From a bacterium (GTDB taxonomy: Bacteria > Margulisbacteria > Marinamargulisbacteria > JAHFDA01), in assembly GCA_023249225.1 (NCBI GenBank), contig JAHFDA010000017.1, positions 1 to 47,043 on the forward strand: a stretch of 47,043 nt of DNA, read 5' to 3'. Numbering within the stretch: the stretch's first letter is position 1; every line of letters begins with the position of its first letter. The notes under the pieces were generated by a model. That model did not search any database. It was not told where the DNA came from and saw only the letters and a list, made by a program, of their open reading frames with translations. Below, one piece after another: positions 39,699 to 47,043 of this stretch. The position numbers were made by a program, and so were the translations under genes.

Positions 39699-39959
39699 TC
39701 AAAGCGTAATCCTACGCACCGGATCCAGGCGTTCTCGAATCCACATCTTGATAATCGCCTGCCTCGAGACATTAATCTTTACTGCCTCACGATCAAGCAT
39801 TTTGACCATCCATGATGGAAAATCGACGTTTACCCTTTGGACTACCGTTGCCTGTTCAAGGTCCAGATACTCGCTGATGTCTTCTCCGTTGACAAACTTC
39901 TCGTCAAATGAAGCTGCAGTAATCGCTTTAGTCTTCTTGCTTTTGGGTATGCTTCTCAT
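39699..39959 (-). CDS. brnA: BrnA-like antitoxin
   Basis: An 86-residue protein with a basic N-terminus and a C-terminal ribbon-helix-helix segment (QRVNVDFPSWMVKMLDREAVKINVSRQAIIKMWIRERL) typical of BrnA/CopG-type antitoxins, which bind the toxin and repress the operon. It overlaps brnT by 32 nt downstream, the usual brnT-brnA order. A palindromic operator candidate lies before brnT. Confidence 0.85.
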   Translation of the reverse strand: MRSIPKSKKTKAITAASFDEKFVNGEDISEYLDLEQATVVQRVNVDFPSWMVKMLDREAVKINVSRQAIIKMWIRERLDPVRRITL

Positions 39960-40212
39960 AAATTTTCTCCAATCTTTTATCTGCTCTGTGACAACTGATG
40001 AGTCTCGTAACCTCTCCCCTTATCGCAAAGATCGCGGCGTAACATTTGGTTGCAATCTTCGCAAGAATCAGAGATCGGGGTTCTCCCCGCACATGCTTGG
40101 CCGGGATGATGATATGCGTCACATCCCACAAACCTTGAGCCCATTCAAGGTCAACCCCGTGCCGCTCTTTATTAAGCTGGCTTTTTCTAGGGTCGTACTC
40201 GAAATGCTCCAT
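39928..40212 (-). CDS. brnT: BrnT-family toxin
   Basis: A 94-residue RelE-like ribonuclease toxin. The family start FEYDPRKSQLNKERHGVDLEWA matches FEWDP.K...N..KHGV.F..A, followed by EPRSLILAKI and the C-terminal RGEVTRLISCHRADKRLEKIYE with its catalytic-type Arg and His. The partner brnA overlaps downstream. TATACT ends 9 nt before the ATG, overlapping a perfect palindrome, so a near-leaderless, autorepressed transcript is likely. Confidence 0.88.
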   Translation of the reverse strand: MEHFEYDPRKSQLNKERHGVDLEWAQGLWDVTHIIIPAKHVRGEPRSLILAKIATKCYAAIFAIRGEVTRLISCHRADKRLEKIYEKHTQKQED

Positions 40213-40222
40213 CTATCAGATA

Positions 40223-40237
40223 GTATAAGTGTTATAC
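40223..40237. promoter_or_regulatory. Palindromic operator candidate for brnTA
   Basis: GTATAA-GTG-TTATAC is a perfect 6+3+6 inverted repeat overlapping the brnT -10 (AGTATA at 40222-40227). A ribbon-helix-helix antitoxin such as BrnA would be expected to bind such a site and shut off the operon. Confidence 0.5.
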
Positions 40238-40279
40238 CACAATAGCACCATGGCCCGCACTGACCCTGTGCTCTACTGT

Positions 40280-40309
40280 TTGACAGAGTTGGAGGCACCC
40301 GTGGGATAG
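40280..40309 (+). promoter_or_regulatory. Possible trxA promoter
   Basis: A perfect TTGACA (40280-40285) is followed 18 bp later by GGATAG (40304-40309), a moderate -10, in the gap between brnT and trxA. It would leave a leader of about 88 nt. Nothing else is recognised in that gap. Confidence 0.3.
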
Positions 40310-40403
40310 TCTAGGTGGACGGTTTACATATTTTATTGCACACTTTCTCATCCGGACTCGCAGTAAGAGCGTATGTATGTGTTAAAGACCAAGGAGGAAC
40401 AAA

Positions 40404-40721
40404 ATGGTAGCTGAAGTATCGCAAGCCAATTTTGATCAGGAAGTGCTTAAAAGCAGTCAGCCCGTTTTGGTTGATTTCTGGGCTCCCTGGTGCGCACCTT
40501 GCCGCGCGGTGGCTCCGGTGGTCGAAGCTGTGGCCAAGGAATATGATGGCAGATTGAAAGTCGTTAAGTGCAATACCGACGACAATCCCGACATTGCCGC
40601 CTCATACCACATTACCGGCATCCCCAACTTGATCATCTTTAAAGCGGGCCAGGTGGCTGACCAGATCGTAGGCTTTGTGCCACAGCCCGTGCTCTCGCAA
40701 AAAGTAAAGGCACACCTGTAA
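40404..40721 (+). CDS. trxA: Thioredoxin with a CAPC active site
   Basis: A small disulfide reductase reduced by TrxB. The 105-residue protein has the thioredoxin fold marks FWAPWCAPCRAVAP, the buried CNTDDNP strand-loop and the cis-Pro TGIPNLIIF. The active site is Cys30-Ala-Pro-Cys33 rather than the canonical CGPC, and the residue after the cis-Pro is Asn instead of Thr; both may shift redox potential or specificity. An ideal AAGGAGG lies 6 nt before the ATG. trxB follows by 52 bp, with a short hairpin (40721-40742) in between, so the two are likely co-transcribed. Confidence 0.95.
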   Translation: MVAEVSQANFDQEVLKSSQPVLVDFWAPWCAPCRAVAPVVEAVAKEYDGRLKVVKCNTDDNPDIAASYHITGIPNLIIFKAGQVADQIVGFVPQPVLSQKVKAHL

Positions 40722-40773
40722 AGACACGATTGATCGCGTCTTGCGATTCAGGCTTATCACATAGCGCGCTTCT

Positions 40774-41718
40774 ATGACAGAAATACATAACGTCCTTATC
40801 ATTGGCAGCGGCCCAGCGGGATATACCGCTGCCCTCTACGCCGCCCGCGCCAACTTAAAACCACTCATGATCACAGGCGTCGAGCAAGGCGGTCAGCTGA
40901 TGACCACCACCGATGTAGAAAACTATCCTGGATATCCCAAAGGCATCCTGGGTCCTGAAATGATGGAAGACTTTCGCAAGCAGGCCGAACGCTTTGGCAC
41001 CGAAATGATCTGGGGCAACGTGACCGCCGTCGACTTGTCGAAACGGCCCTTTAAAGTAAGCACCCAGGATGGGCAAACCTTTGAAGCCAAGGCGCTGATC
41101 ATCTCTACCGGCGCCAGCGCCAAATACCTGGGTTTGGAATCCGAAAAAAAATATCTCGGCCACGGCGTCAGCGCCTGCGCCACCTGTGATGGGGCCTTTT
41201 TTAAGAATAAAAATGTATACCTGGTGGGTGGTGGTGACACTGCCATGGAAGAAGCGCAGTTTTTGACGCGCTTCGCTAACACCGTCACGGTGGTACACCG
41301 TCGCGACAGCCTGCGTGCCAGCAAGATTATGCAGGATCGCGCCAAGGCCAACCCCAAGATCCAGTGGCTGTGGAACAGCAGCGTAACCGAAGTGCTAGGT
41401 CAAGATCAGCCGCACAAACAGGTGACCGGACTTAAAATTAAAAATGTGCAAACGGGGCAACCGACTCAAGTGCCCGCCGATGGCCTGTTTTTAGGCATCG
41501 GCCACGAACCCAATTCGCACTTGTTTAAAGGCCAGCTAGAAATGAACGCCGTGGGTTACATTATCACCAAAGATAAATCTACCTACACCAGCGTTCCTGG
41601 CGTCTTTGCCTGTGGCGATGTACAGGATCCGATTTATCGCCAGGCCGTCACTGCTGCGGGCAGCGGTTGTATGGCCGCAATCGATGCCGAACGTTGGTTA
41701 GAAACGCAGGCAGACTAG
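40774..41718 (+). CDS. trxB: Thioredoxin reductase
   Basis: An NADPH-dependent FAD flavoprotein that reduces thioredoxin. The 314-residue protein has the FAD motif GSGPAGYTAALYAARANL, the redox-active CATC in SACATCDGAFF, the NADPH motif GGGDTAMEEA, and the C-terminal FACGDVQD. It is of normal low-molecular-weight TrxB length. It lies directly after trxA and is convergent with dprA, whose stop is 7 bp away; a 5-bp hairpin spans the junction. Confidence 0.96.
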   Translation: MTEIHNVLIIGSGPAGYTAALYAARANLKPLMITGVEQGGQLMTTTDVENYPGYPKGILGPEMMEDFRKQAERFGTEMIWGNVTAVDLSKRPFKVSTQDGQTFEAKALIISTGASAKYLGLESEKKYLGHGVSACATCDGAFFKNKNVYLVGGGDTAMEEAQFLTRFANTVTVVHRRDSLRASKIMQDRAKANPKIQWLWNSSVTEVLGQDQPHKQVTGLKIKNVQTGQPTQVPADGLFLGIGHEPNSHLFKGQLEMNAVGYIITKDKSTYTSVPGVFACGDVQDPIYRQAVTAAGSGCMAAIDAERWLETQAD

Positions 41719-41725
41719 AAACCCT

Positions 41726-42913
41726 CTAGGCCCGCGAAAAACTACCGCCTTCGTGGCGCTGAATATAGCCTTGAATTTCTAGTACCGAAAGTTCCGCTGC
41801 CACTGTAGATGGCGGCAGAGCGGCACGCTTGCTCAATTTTTCGAGCGTCAACGCTTCACCCCCCAAAGCCTGCCAAAGACGCCTGCCTGGGTCGGAAACC
41901 GCCGTGTCATTGAGTGGATCACGAGCCGGAGCGGCCGCACGGAAAGGCTGTATCCCACCCACACCCTGGCTGGTTTCACCTACATACGAAAATTCGGCCA
42001 GAATATCGGCCACATCGATGACCAGTTTGGCGCCCTGCTGGATAAGCCGGTTGGTTCCGACGGATTGGCTGGCAAGTGGGCTGCCGGGCACAGCAAAGAC
42101 TTCGCGATTTTGCTCAAGCGCGTGCTTGGCCGTAATCAGCGCGCCGCTTTGCTCGCCAGCTTCGATGACCAGCGTGCCTACCGACAAACCAGAAATAATT
42201 CGGTTCCGGCGCGGATAGCTCCACGCGGTGCCGCGTTGCCCCAGAGGGTATTCAGAAATCACACAGCCTTTTTGGCATAGATCCTTGTAAAGCCGCGCGT
42301 GATTGGCGGGGTAAACCAGATCAACCCCGTGTCCCAGCACGGCCACCGTGCCCGCGCCGCTTTGCAGTGCCGCAACATGTGCCGCGCCATCGATGCCCGC
42401 CGCCATGCCACTGGTAATCACAAATTGGGCCGACCCCATTTGCTCGCATAACAATTTGGTGACGCGCAAACCGTTTTCGCTGGGACGGCGCGTGCCCACC
42501 ACCGCCAACTGCCGCTGGGTGAGCAGAGCTTGATCGCCCAGGCCAAAAAGAATAAAAGGCGGGTCGGCAATTTCTTTAAGCAGCGCCGGGTAAGCCGGGT
42601 TTTCCGGAATCAAGGTCCACACACCGCGTTTTTTAAGTTTTTCAATTTCTTTGATGGGATCTACGCCTTGCAGCGTTTTAAGCAACTCGGCTGCCTGTCC
42701 CGCTTCCCACGACAGGCGTAGATCCGCATTCCAGGCCTGGGCTGATTGCAAACAGATTTTTTCTGACGACCCAAAGCGTTCGTACAGCAAGCCAAAGCGG
42801 CGCGGCGTCATCTCTGGCAGCCGCGCAAGCAGCACTCTCCAGGCGCTTTCGTTTTGCGTGTCGGTGTCTAAGGCCAGCGGCGCAGCATCAGAAAGGGTGT
42901 CGGTTCGCATCAT
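41726..42913 (-). CDS. dprA: DNA-processing protein DprA
   Basis: Binds incoming single-stranded DNA during natural transformation and loads RecA. The 395-residue protein has an N-terminal SAM-like helical region, the Rossmann-type core (AVVGTRRPSENG, ITSGMAAGIDGAAH, AVLGHGVDLVYPANH, YPRRNRIISGLS, VIEAGEQSGALITA, VFAVPGSP) and a C-terminal winged helix (DTAVSDPGRRLWQALGG onward). It follows dxr by 15 bp on the same strand and is the last gene of the pyrH-to-dprA series. Other competence genes are not in the window. Confidence 0.94.
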   Translation of the reverse strand: MMRTDTLSDAAPLALDTDTQNESAWRVLLARLPEMTPRRFGLLYERFGSSEKICLQSAQAWNADLRLSWEAGQAAELLKTLQGVDPIKEIEKLKKRGVWTLIPENPAYPALLKEIADPPFILFGLGDQALLTQRQLAVVGTRRPSENGLRVTKLLCEQMGSAQFVITSGMAAGIDGAAHVAALQSGAGTVAVLGHGVDLVYPANHARLYKDLCQKGCVISEYPLGQRGTAWSYPRRNRIISGLSVGTLVIEAGEQSGALITAKHALEQNREVFAVPGSPLASQSVGTNRLIQQGAKLVIDVADILAEFSYVGETSQGVGGIQPFRAAAPARDPLNDTAVSDPGRRLWQALGGEALTLEKLSKRAALPPSTVAAELSVLEIQGYIQRHEGGSFSRA

Positions 42914-42928
42914 GTGGATCGGAAGAAC

Positions 42929-44092
42929 CTAAGTTTTTTGAAAGGCATCTGCTGCCAACTGGCGCGCCTCTTGATCGCAAGCCAAAATGTCTTCAAGGTT
43001 GGGCTCGGCCCTATAACTAGCCTGCATCAGCACTGCTTCAATTAAACGGGGTATATCGGTAAAGGCCAAACGGCCTTCGAGAAATTCGCGCACGGCTACT
43101 TCGTTGGCGGCATTCAGGGTGGCAGGCGCGCTGCCGCCCCGTCGCAGCGCCTGGTAGGCCAGCTCGAGACACGGAAAACGCCGCAAATCGGGTGCTTCAA
43201 AACTAAGTTGCTGCAGGTCTTCGAGTTTAAGGCGTGGCCAGGGCGCTTCGAGCCGTTTGGGATAGGTCAGGCAATATTGCAGCGGCAGGCGCATGTCTGG
43301 CAGCGCAAGCTGGGCCACCACATTGCCATCGCAAAACTCGACCATAGAATGCACAATGGACTGGCGGTGAATCCAGACTTCGATCTTTTCAGCTGCGATG
43401 CCAAACAAGTGATGGGCTTCGATGACCTCAAGGCCCTTGTTCATTAAGGTGGCGGAGTCGATGGTGATCTTGTCACCCATGGACCAATTGGGATGGCGCA
43501 GGGCTTCGGCGGGCGTGACACTGGCCAGTGATTCCTTGGACCGGTCGCGCAACGATCCCCCCGAGCCCGTGATCACCAGGCGGCGCACTTCGGCAAGCCC
43601 CTGTCCGCTGCGCAGACACTGATGCAAGGCAGCATGTTCAGAATCGACTGGCAAGATAGTGCTGCCGTTGGCATGGGCCGCACGCAATACCAGCGCACCG
43701 GCCGTCACCAGAACTTCTTTGTTGGCCAGCGCCACAGTTTTTCCGGCCGTCACAGCCGCCAGGGTTGGCCGCAATCCGCGTGCACCCACCATGGCTGAAA
43801 GCACCAGATCGACCTCGGGCAGGCTGGCGCAAAATACCGCACCAGCCTCTCCGGAAAGTACCTGAAGGTTTGGGGCCATAAACTCCAGGCGCAGTTCTGC
43901 CGCCAAGGCCTCATTGGCAACCGATACATAGCGGGGGCGGTAACAGCGAATCTGCGTCTTGAGTAGATTGATGTTCTTGCCCGCCACCAGGGCCTGTATC
44001 TTAAAATCATTTGGAAAGGCATCGACCACCTGCAAGGCCTGGGTGCCAATGGAACCGGTCGATCCAAGAATGCTAAGCTGGCGCACAGACAT
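42929..44092 (-). CDS. dxr: 1-deoxy-D-xylulose 5-phosphate reductoisomerase
   Basis: The second step of the MEP isoprenoid pathway, converting DXP to MEP with NADPH. The 387-residue protein has the nucleotide motif GSTGSIGTQALQVVD at residues 10-24, the metal and substrate segment PVDSEHAALHQCL, the flexible loop GSGGSLRD with NWSMGDKITIDSATLMNKGLEVIEAHHLF, and the C-terminal helical domain. All are typical and complete. Its usual neighbours cdsA and uppS are directly upstream. The product feeds undecaprenyl synthesis by UppS in the same cluster. Confidence 0.97.
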   Translation of the reverse strand: MSVRQLSILGSTGSIGTQALQVVDAFPNDFKIQALVAGKNINLLKTQIRCYRPRYVSVANEALAAELRLEFMAPNLQVLSGEAGAVFCASLPEVDLVLSAMVGARGLRPTLAAVTAGKTVALANKEVLVTAGALVLRAAHANGSTILPVDSEHAALHQCLRSGQGLAEVRRLVITGSGGSLRDRSKESLASVTPAEALRHPNWSMGDKITIDSATLMNKGLEVIEAHHLFGIAAEKIEVWIHRQSIVHSMVEFCDGNVVAQLALPDMRLPLQYCLTYPKRLEAPWPRLKLEDLQQLSFEAPDLRRFPCLELAYQALRRGGSAPATLNAANEVAVREFLEGRLAFTDIPRLIEAVLMQASYRAEPNLEDILACDQEARQLAADAFQKT

Positions 44093-44103
44093 GCACTGGA
44101 ATT

Positions 44104-44910
44104 TTAACCGCTTATCAGCAAGCGCACAAAGTAATAGGCGGCGGGAGCCAAAAAGATAAAACTATCCACCCGGTCATAGACACCGCCATGGCCCGGAAAA
44201 AGCGTGCCAGAATCCTTGACCTCGAACTTGCGTTTGACCAGCGATTCATGCAGGTCACCTAGCTGGGCCAGGGCACTGGCTAGCGCCCCAAAACCAAGCA
44301 ACTCATACCAGGCTACATCAAAAAACCATAGTCCCAGCAGCACTGCGGCCACCATGCTGCCTAAAAGGGCCCCAACGGCGCCTTCGATGGTCTTGCGCGG
44401 GCTCACGCTGGGAGCCAAAGGATGTTTGCCAAAACGCCGTCCTGTTAAGTACGCACTGGTATCGTTAACCCATACGATGCACAAAATCCATAAGGTCCAC
44501 ACCAGGCCCTGTGTCCCATCGCGCAGAAGCACCAGGTACAGGGCGCACACGCCAAACAAAAACACCGCACGCACGCACAGCGCCAGCGGATGCTTAAGCC
44601 AGTAGATGCGCTTTAACGCCAGTTCGGCCATATACCAGGCCATCCACAGAAAGACCGCACTGATCACTGCTGGATGCGACAACCAAGGCGAGAGATCCAC
44701 TCGCAAGGTGATCGCAAACAAAAGGCCTATGGTGAGCATGGCCAGAATCATCGCCGGCGTATGGTGCAGGGCCCCGGCCATGGCAAAAAGCTCGTAGGTG
44801 CAGAGCAGCATAAAAAGCGCCACACAGACTTTAAAAGAAAGCGCACCGTAAAACAGCACCGCTAAAAAAAGCGGTAAAACAAAAAATACGGTATAAAGTC
44901 GTTTTTTCAA
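44104..44910 (-). CDS. cdsA: Phosphatidate cytidylyltransferase
   Basis: Makes CDP-diacylglycerol from phosphatidate and CTP at the inner membrane, the branch point for phospholipids. The 268-residue protein has about seven or eight membrane spans. The C-terminal family signature is clear: SPRKTIEGAVG, GDLHESLVKRKFEVKDSGTLFPGHGGVYDRVDS with its Mg-binding Asp residues. Only 3 bp separate it from uppS, so they form one operon. Confidence 0.95.
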   Translation of the reverse strand: MKKRLYTVFFVLPLFLAVLFYGALSFKVCVALFMLLCTYELFAMAGALHHTPAMILAMLTIGLLFAITLRVDLSPWLSHPAVISAVFLWMAWYMAELALKRIYWLKHPLALCVRAVFLFGVCALYLVLLRDGTQGLVWTLWILCIVWVNDTSAYLTGRRFGKHPLAPSVSPRKTIEGAVGALLGSMVAAVLLGLWFFDVAWYELLGFGALASALAQLGDLHESLVKRKFEVKDSGTLFPGHGGVYDRVDSFIFLAPAAYYFVRLLISG

Positions 44911-44913
44911 GCG

Positions 44914-45654
44914 TTACGCTGCCCGGGCAATGCTTCCAAAGCTGTTGTCGATGCTGCCAAAACGCCGCTCGCGTGCACCAAACTCGTCGATGATTTGCTT
45001 AAGCAGGGCCGGCGTAAAGTCTGGCCAGTAAATGTCGGTAACCCAGATTTCGCTGTAGGCGATCTGCCACAGCAGATAGTTGCTGACCCGAAAGTTTCCG
45101 CCCGTGCGAATGAGAATATCGGGATCGGGAAGATCGGCGGTATACAAGTGGCCCGCCAGCATTTCTTCGGTAATTTGCTCTGGGTCTAAGCTGCCTTGCT
45201 TGACTTGAACAGCCAGGGCGCGGGCAGCGTCAACGATTTCGGCCCGGCTACCGTAGTTCATCATTAAGTTAAGCGTTAAAACCTGATTATGCTGGGTTTT
45301 TTCTTCGGCCTTGCGGATTTCGGCCTGAACGGACTGGGGCAAATCTTGAATCCGGCCCAAGAAACGCATGCGCACACCGTTACGGTTAAGCTCCGGAAGT
45401 TCCTGGCCAATCAGATGCTGCACAAATTTAAATAAAAAACTGACTTCACCTTCGGGTCGGGACCAGTTCTCGGTTGAAAAAACGTATACCGTTAGATAAC
45501 GTATACCCATCTCGCGACAAGCCTTGACGGTATTGCGCAGCGCCTCGGCGCCTTGTTTATGACCTGCGGCTCGCGGCAGACCACGCTCGCGGGCCCAGCG
45601 ACCATTGCCGTCCATGACAATGGCCACATGTTGCGGTACCGAAGTGGATGACAT
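44914..45654 (-). CDS. uppS: Undecaprenyl diphosphate synthase (cis-prenyltransferase)
   Basis: Extends farnesyl diphosphate with eight isopentenyl units to C55-PP, the lipid carrier for peptidoglycan. Motifs: IVMDGNGRWAR with the catalytic Asp, GHKQGAE, YVFSTENWSRPEGEV, and the C-terminal DPDILIRTGGNFRVSNYLLWQIAYSE. ATG 45654 was chosen: it follows the frr stop by one base, whereas the longer reading to 45714 overlaps frr and adds a Cys/Trp-rich leader. It sits in the conserved frr-uppS-cdsA-dxr order. Confidence 0.96.
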   Translation of the reverse strand: MSSTSVPQHVAIVMDGNGRWARERGLPRAAGHKQGAEALRNTVKACREMGIRYLTVYVFSTENWSRPEGEVSFLFKFVQHLIGQELPELNRNGVRMRFLGRIQDLPQSVQAEIRKAEEKTQHNQVLTLNLMMNYGSRAEIVDAARALAVQVKQGSLDPEQITEEMLAGHLYTADLPDPDILIRTGGNFRVSNYLLWQIAYSEIWVTDIYWPDFTPALLKQIIDEFGARERRFGSIDNSFGSIARAA

Positions 45655-45655
45655 G

Positions 45656-46201
45656 TTAAACCTGCAGAATATCCTGCTCCCGTTGCACCAGCACCTGATC
45701 GATCTGCGCCACAAAGCGATCAGTCACTTTTTGAACAGTCACTTGCTGACTACGCGAATCGTCGGCCGAAATTACCTTGTCTTTTTCTAGTTTTTTAAGC
45801 TTTTCAAGGCCATCACGGCGAATGTTGCGCACCGCCACGCGGCCATCTTCGGCATAGGCTTTGGCTACTTTTAAGAGTTCCTTGCGCCGTTCTTCCGAAA
45901 GCTCTGGCAGTGGCAGACGAATGATGGTGCCCTCGGTGCGTGGCGTAATACCCAAACCCGACGACTGCAGAGCCTTTTCGATGGACTGCACCGCGCCCTT
46001 GTCAAAAACCTGAAGCTGGATGGTGCGGGCTTCGGGTACCGATATCGAAGCCAACTGCTGTAAGGGCACTTCGCTGCCGTAATAATCGACCTTAAGCGGT
46101 TTAACCAGGTCGGCGCTGGCGCGTCCGGTGCGTATGCCCATTAAGTGTTGGCGCACCGATTCAACCGCTTTTTCCATTTTATGCTCAACATCTTTAATCA
46201 T
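45656..46201 (-). CDS. frr: Ribosome recycling factor
   Basis: With EF-G, splits post-termination ribosomes. The 181-residue protein is close to the usual 185. It has the three-helix/beta architecture: KMEKAVESVRQHLMGIRTGRAS at the N-terminus, VDYYGSEVPLQQLASISVPEARTIQL, ITPRTEGTIIRLPLPELSEERRKEL, and VRNIRRDGLEKLKK near residue 125. It lies 38 bp after pyrH and one base before uppS. Confidence 0.97.
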   Translation of the reverse strand: MIKDVEHKMEKAVESVRQHLMGIRTGRASADLVKPLKVDYYGSEVPLQQLASISVPEARTIQLQVFDKGAVQSIEKALQSSGLGITPRTEGTIIRLPLPELSEERRKELLKVAKAYAEDGRVAVRNIRRDGLEKLKKLEKDKVISADDSRSQQVTVQKVTDRFVAQIDQVLVQREQDILQV

Positions 46202-46239
46202 GCCTGCTCACCTCGTCAAAAAAATAACGCTTATGCCTG

Positions 46240-47004
46240 TCACGAATGCACCACGGTGCCCACCGTCTGGTCTAACAAAGCTCTTTTAATGTTGCCGGGT
46301 TCATCGAGTTTAAACACCACCACCGGAATCGCATTGTCCTGGGCCATGGAAAAGGCCGTGCTGTCCATCACTTGAAGGCGTTGCGCAAGAGCCTGCGTAT
46401 AGGTGATACGGTCAAACCTGACAGCATCCTTGTGTTTGAAGGGGTCTTTATCGTAGATACCATCTACCTTGGTGGCTTTAAATAGGACATCGGCTTTAAT
46501 TTCGGCGGCCCGCAAGGCCGCGGTGGTATCGGTCGTAAAATAAGGGTTGCCGGTACCGCCCACAAAAATAACCACACGGCCTTTTTCAAAATGCCGCAAA
46601 GCACGGTTAAGAATATACGGCTCTGCAATCTGATCCACGCGAATCGAACTCATCACCCGGGTAGGCACATTGGCACGCTCGAGGGCATCTTTAAGGGCCA
46701 CACCGTTCATGACGGTTGCCAGCATGCCACAATAATCTCCGGCCACACGATCCATACCGTTTTCGGCTGCGCTCTGCCCACGGAATATGTTGCCTCCACC
46801 GATCACAATGCCAAGTTGCACGCCCAGCTCAAAACCTTGTTTAATTTCGCTGGCCAAATAATCGAGCACCGTGGGATCAATGCCGTAGGCGCGTTTACCG
46901 AGCAAAGCTTCGCCACTTAGCTTAAGTAAGACGCGTTTATAGGGGCTGGCCACCTGTTTTAAGGCGCTTGCACTCACGGTTCCCAAGTATACACGGGCTG
47001 ACAC
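46240..47004 (-). CDS. pyrH: Uridylate kinase (UMP kinase)
   Basis: Phosphorylates UMP to UDP; hexameric bacterial type. Motifs: KRVLLKLSGEALLG, GIVIGGGNIFRG, the DYCGMLATVMNG segment, FVGGTGNPYFTTDTTAALRAAEI and KATKVDGIYDKDP. The protein normally begins about 4 residues before KRVLLKLSGE, so the true start may be the GTG at 46953 or 46977 rather than 47004. The frame is also open to the window edge at 47043. The neighbour upstream should be tsf or rpsB, which lies outside this window. Confidence 0.95.
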   Translation of the reverse strand: MSARVYLGTVSASALKQVASPYKRVLLKLSGEALLGKRAYGIDPTVLDYLASEIKQGFELGVQLGIVIGGGNIFRGQSAAENGMDRVAGDYCGMLATVMNGVALKDALERANVPTRVMSSIRVDQIAEPYILNRALRHFEKGRVVIFVGGTGNPYFTTDTTAALRAAEIKADVLFKATKVDGIYDKDPFKHKDAVRFDRITYTQALAQRLQVMDSTAFSMAQDNAIPVVVFKLDEPGNIKRALLDQTVGTVVHS

Positions 47005-47043
47005 GGCCTTGATAGCGTTTAACGCGTTCCAGACAGCGCCAGT

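Noticed and set aside
39650-39772. N-terminal extension of MutL to 39772
   Set aside because: The extra 41 residues are not MutL-like and overlap the promoter; the GTG at 39649 begins at the conserved N-terminus.
40721-40742. Terminator between trxA and trxB
   Set aside because: The AAGACACGAT/ATCGCGTCTT hairpin has a mismatch, a 2-nt loop and no U-tract, so it should not stop transcription.
47005-47043. A tsf tail at the right edge
   Set aside because: Only seven codons before a stop would be available and they cannot be matched to EF-Ts.

Overview
This 47 kb window is chromosomal DNA of a Gram-negative bacterium. The lineage cannot be fixed from the sequence alone. The mix of GlnD, a class II ribonucleotide reductase, the frr-uppS-cdsA-dxr block and many secreted or membrane proteins without clear relatives suits a deltaproteobacterial-grade lineage (Bdellovibrionota, Myxococcota or similar); this is inference. 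There are no rRNA or tRNA genes, no CRISPR array, no insertion sequence and no prophage.

Layout. 1-4.6 kb (minus strand): an unrecognised protein next to a palindromic repeat, then birA followed by two tightly coupled paralogous membrane proteins. 4.7-9.2 kb (plus): a 2Fe-2S ferredoxin, a small unknown protein, and a two-gene unit made of a very divergent malate synthase and a very divergent isocitrate-lyase-superfamily protein, read here as an unusual glyoxylate shunt. 9.2-9.9 kb: an MNT/HEPN pair. 10-13 kb (plus): a membrane protein, a histone-deacetylase-family enzyme with a helical insertion, and a plant-type ferredoxin-NADP reductase. 13-17.5 kb (minus): NAD(P)HX epimerase, an extended SDR and GlnD.

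17.6-21 kb (plus) is the most unusual locus: a ParA ATPase fused at its C-terminus to an AMPK-beta-type glycogen-binding module (CBM48). It is translationally coupled to an ExeA-type AAA+ ATPase and followed by a nucleosidase/phosphorylase-family protein. I propose a carbohydrate- or glycogen-granule-linked ParA positioning system; this is a hypothesis.

21-23.5 kb: a membrane protein, a cupin-like protein, a GT2 glycosyltransferase and a SpoIIAA/STAS-like protein. 23.5-28.7 kb is an accessory stretch: RecQ directly downstream of a KilA-N protein, a VapBC pair, a DUF4160/DUF2442 pair whose first gene carries an internal deletion, and a class II Fic protein with long direct repeats at its promoter. 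29.2-32.7 kb: B12-dependent ribonucleotide reductase behind putative NrdR boxes. 32.7-37.5 kb: secreted proteins, including a catalytically degenerate 5'-nucleotidase-like protein with a probable beta-barrel tail, a TPR-like protein and RidA. 37.6-40.2 kb: an orphan HicB-like protein, MutL and BrnTA. 40.4-41.7 kb: trxA (CAPC active site) and trxB. 41.7-47 kb (minus): the core pyrH-frr-uppS-cdsA-dxr-dprA order.

Across the window several genes (mutL, glnD, fic, the KilA-N gene, brnT, the HEPN gene, the DUF4160 gene) have a sigma-70-like -10 hexamer only 6-9 nt before the start codon and no Shine-Dalgarno sequence. This suggests frequent leaderless transcription. Other genes (trxA, parA, birA) have ordinary ribosome binding sites.
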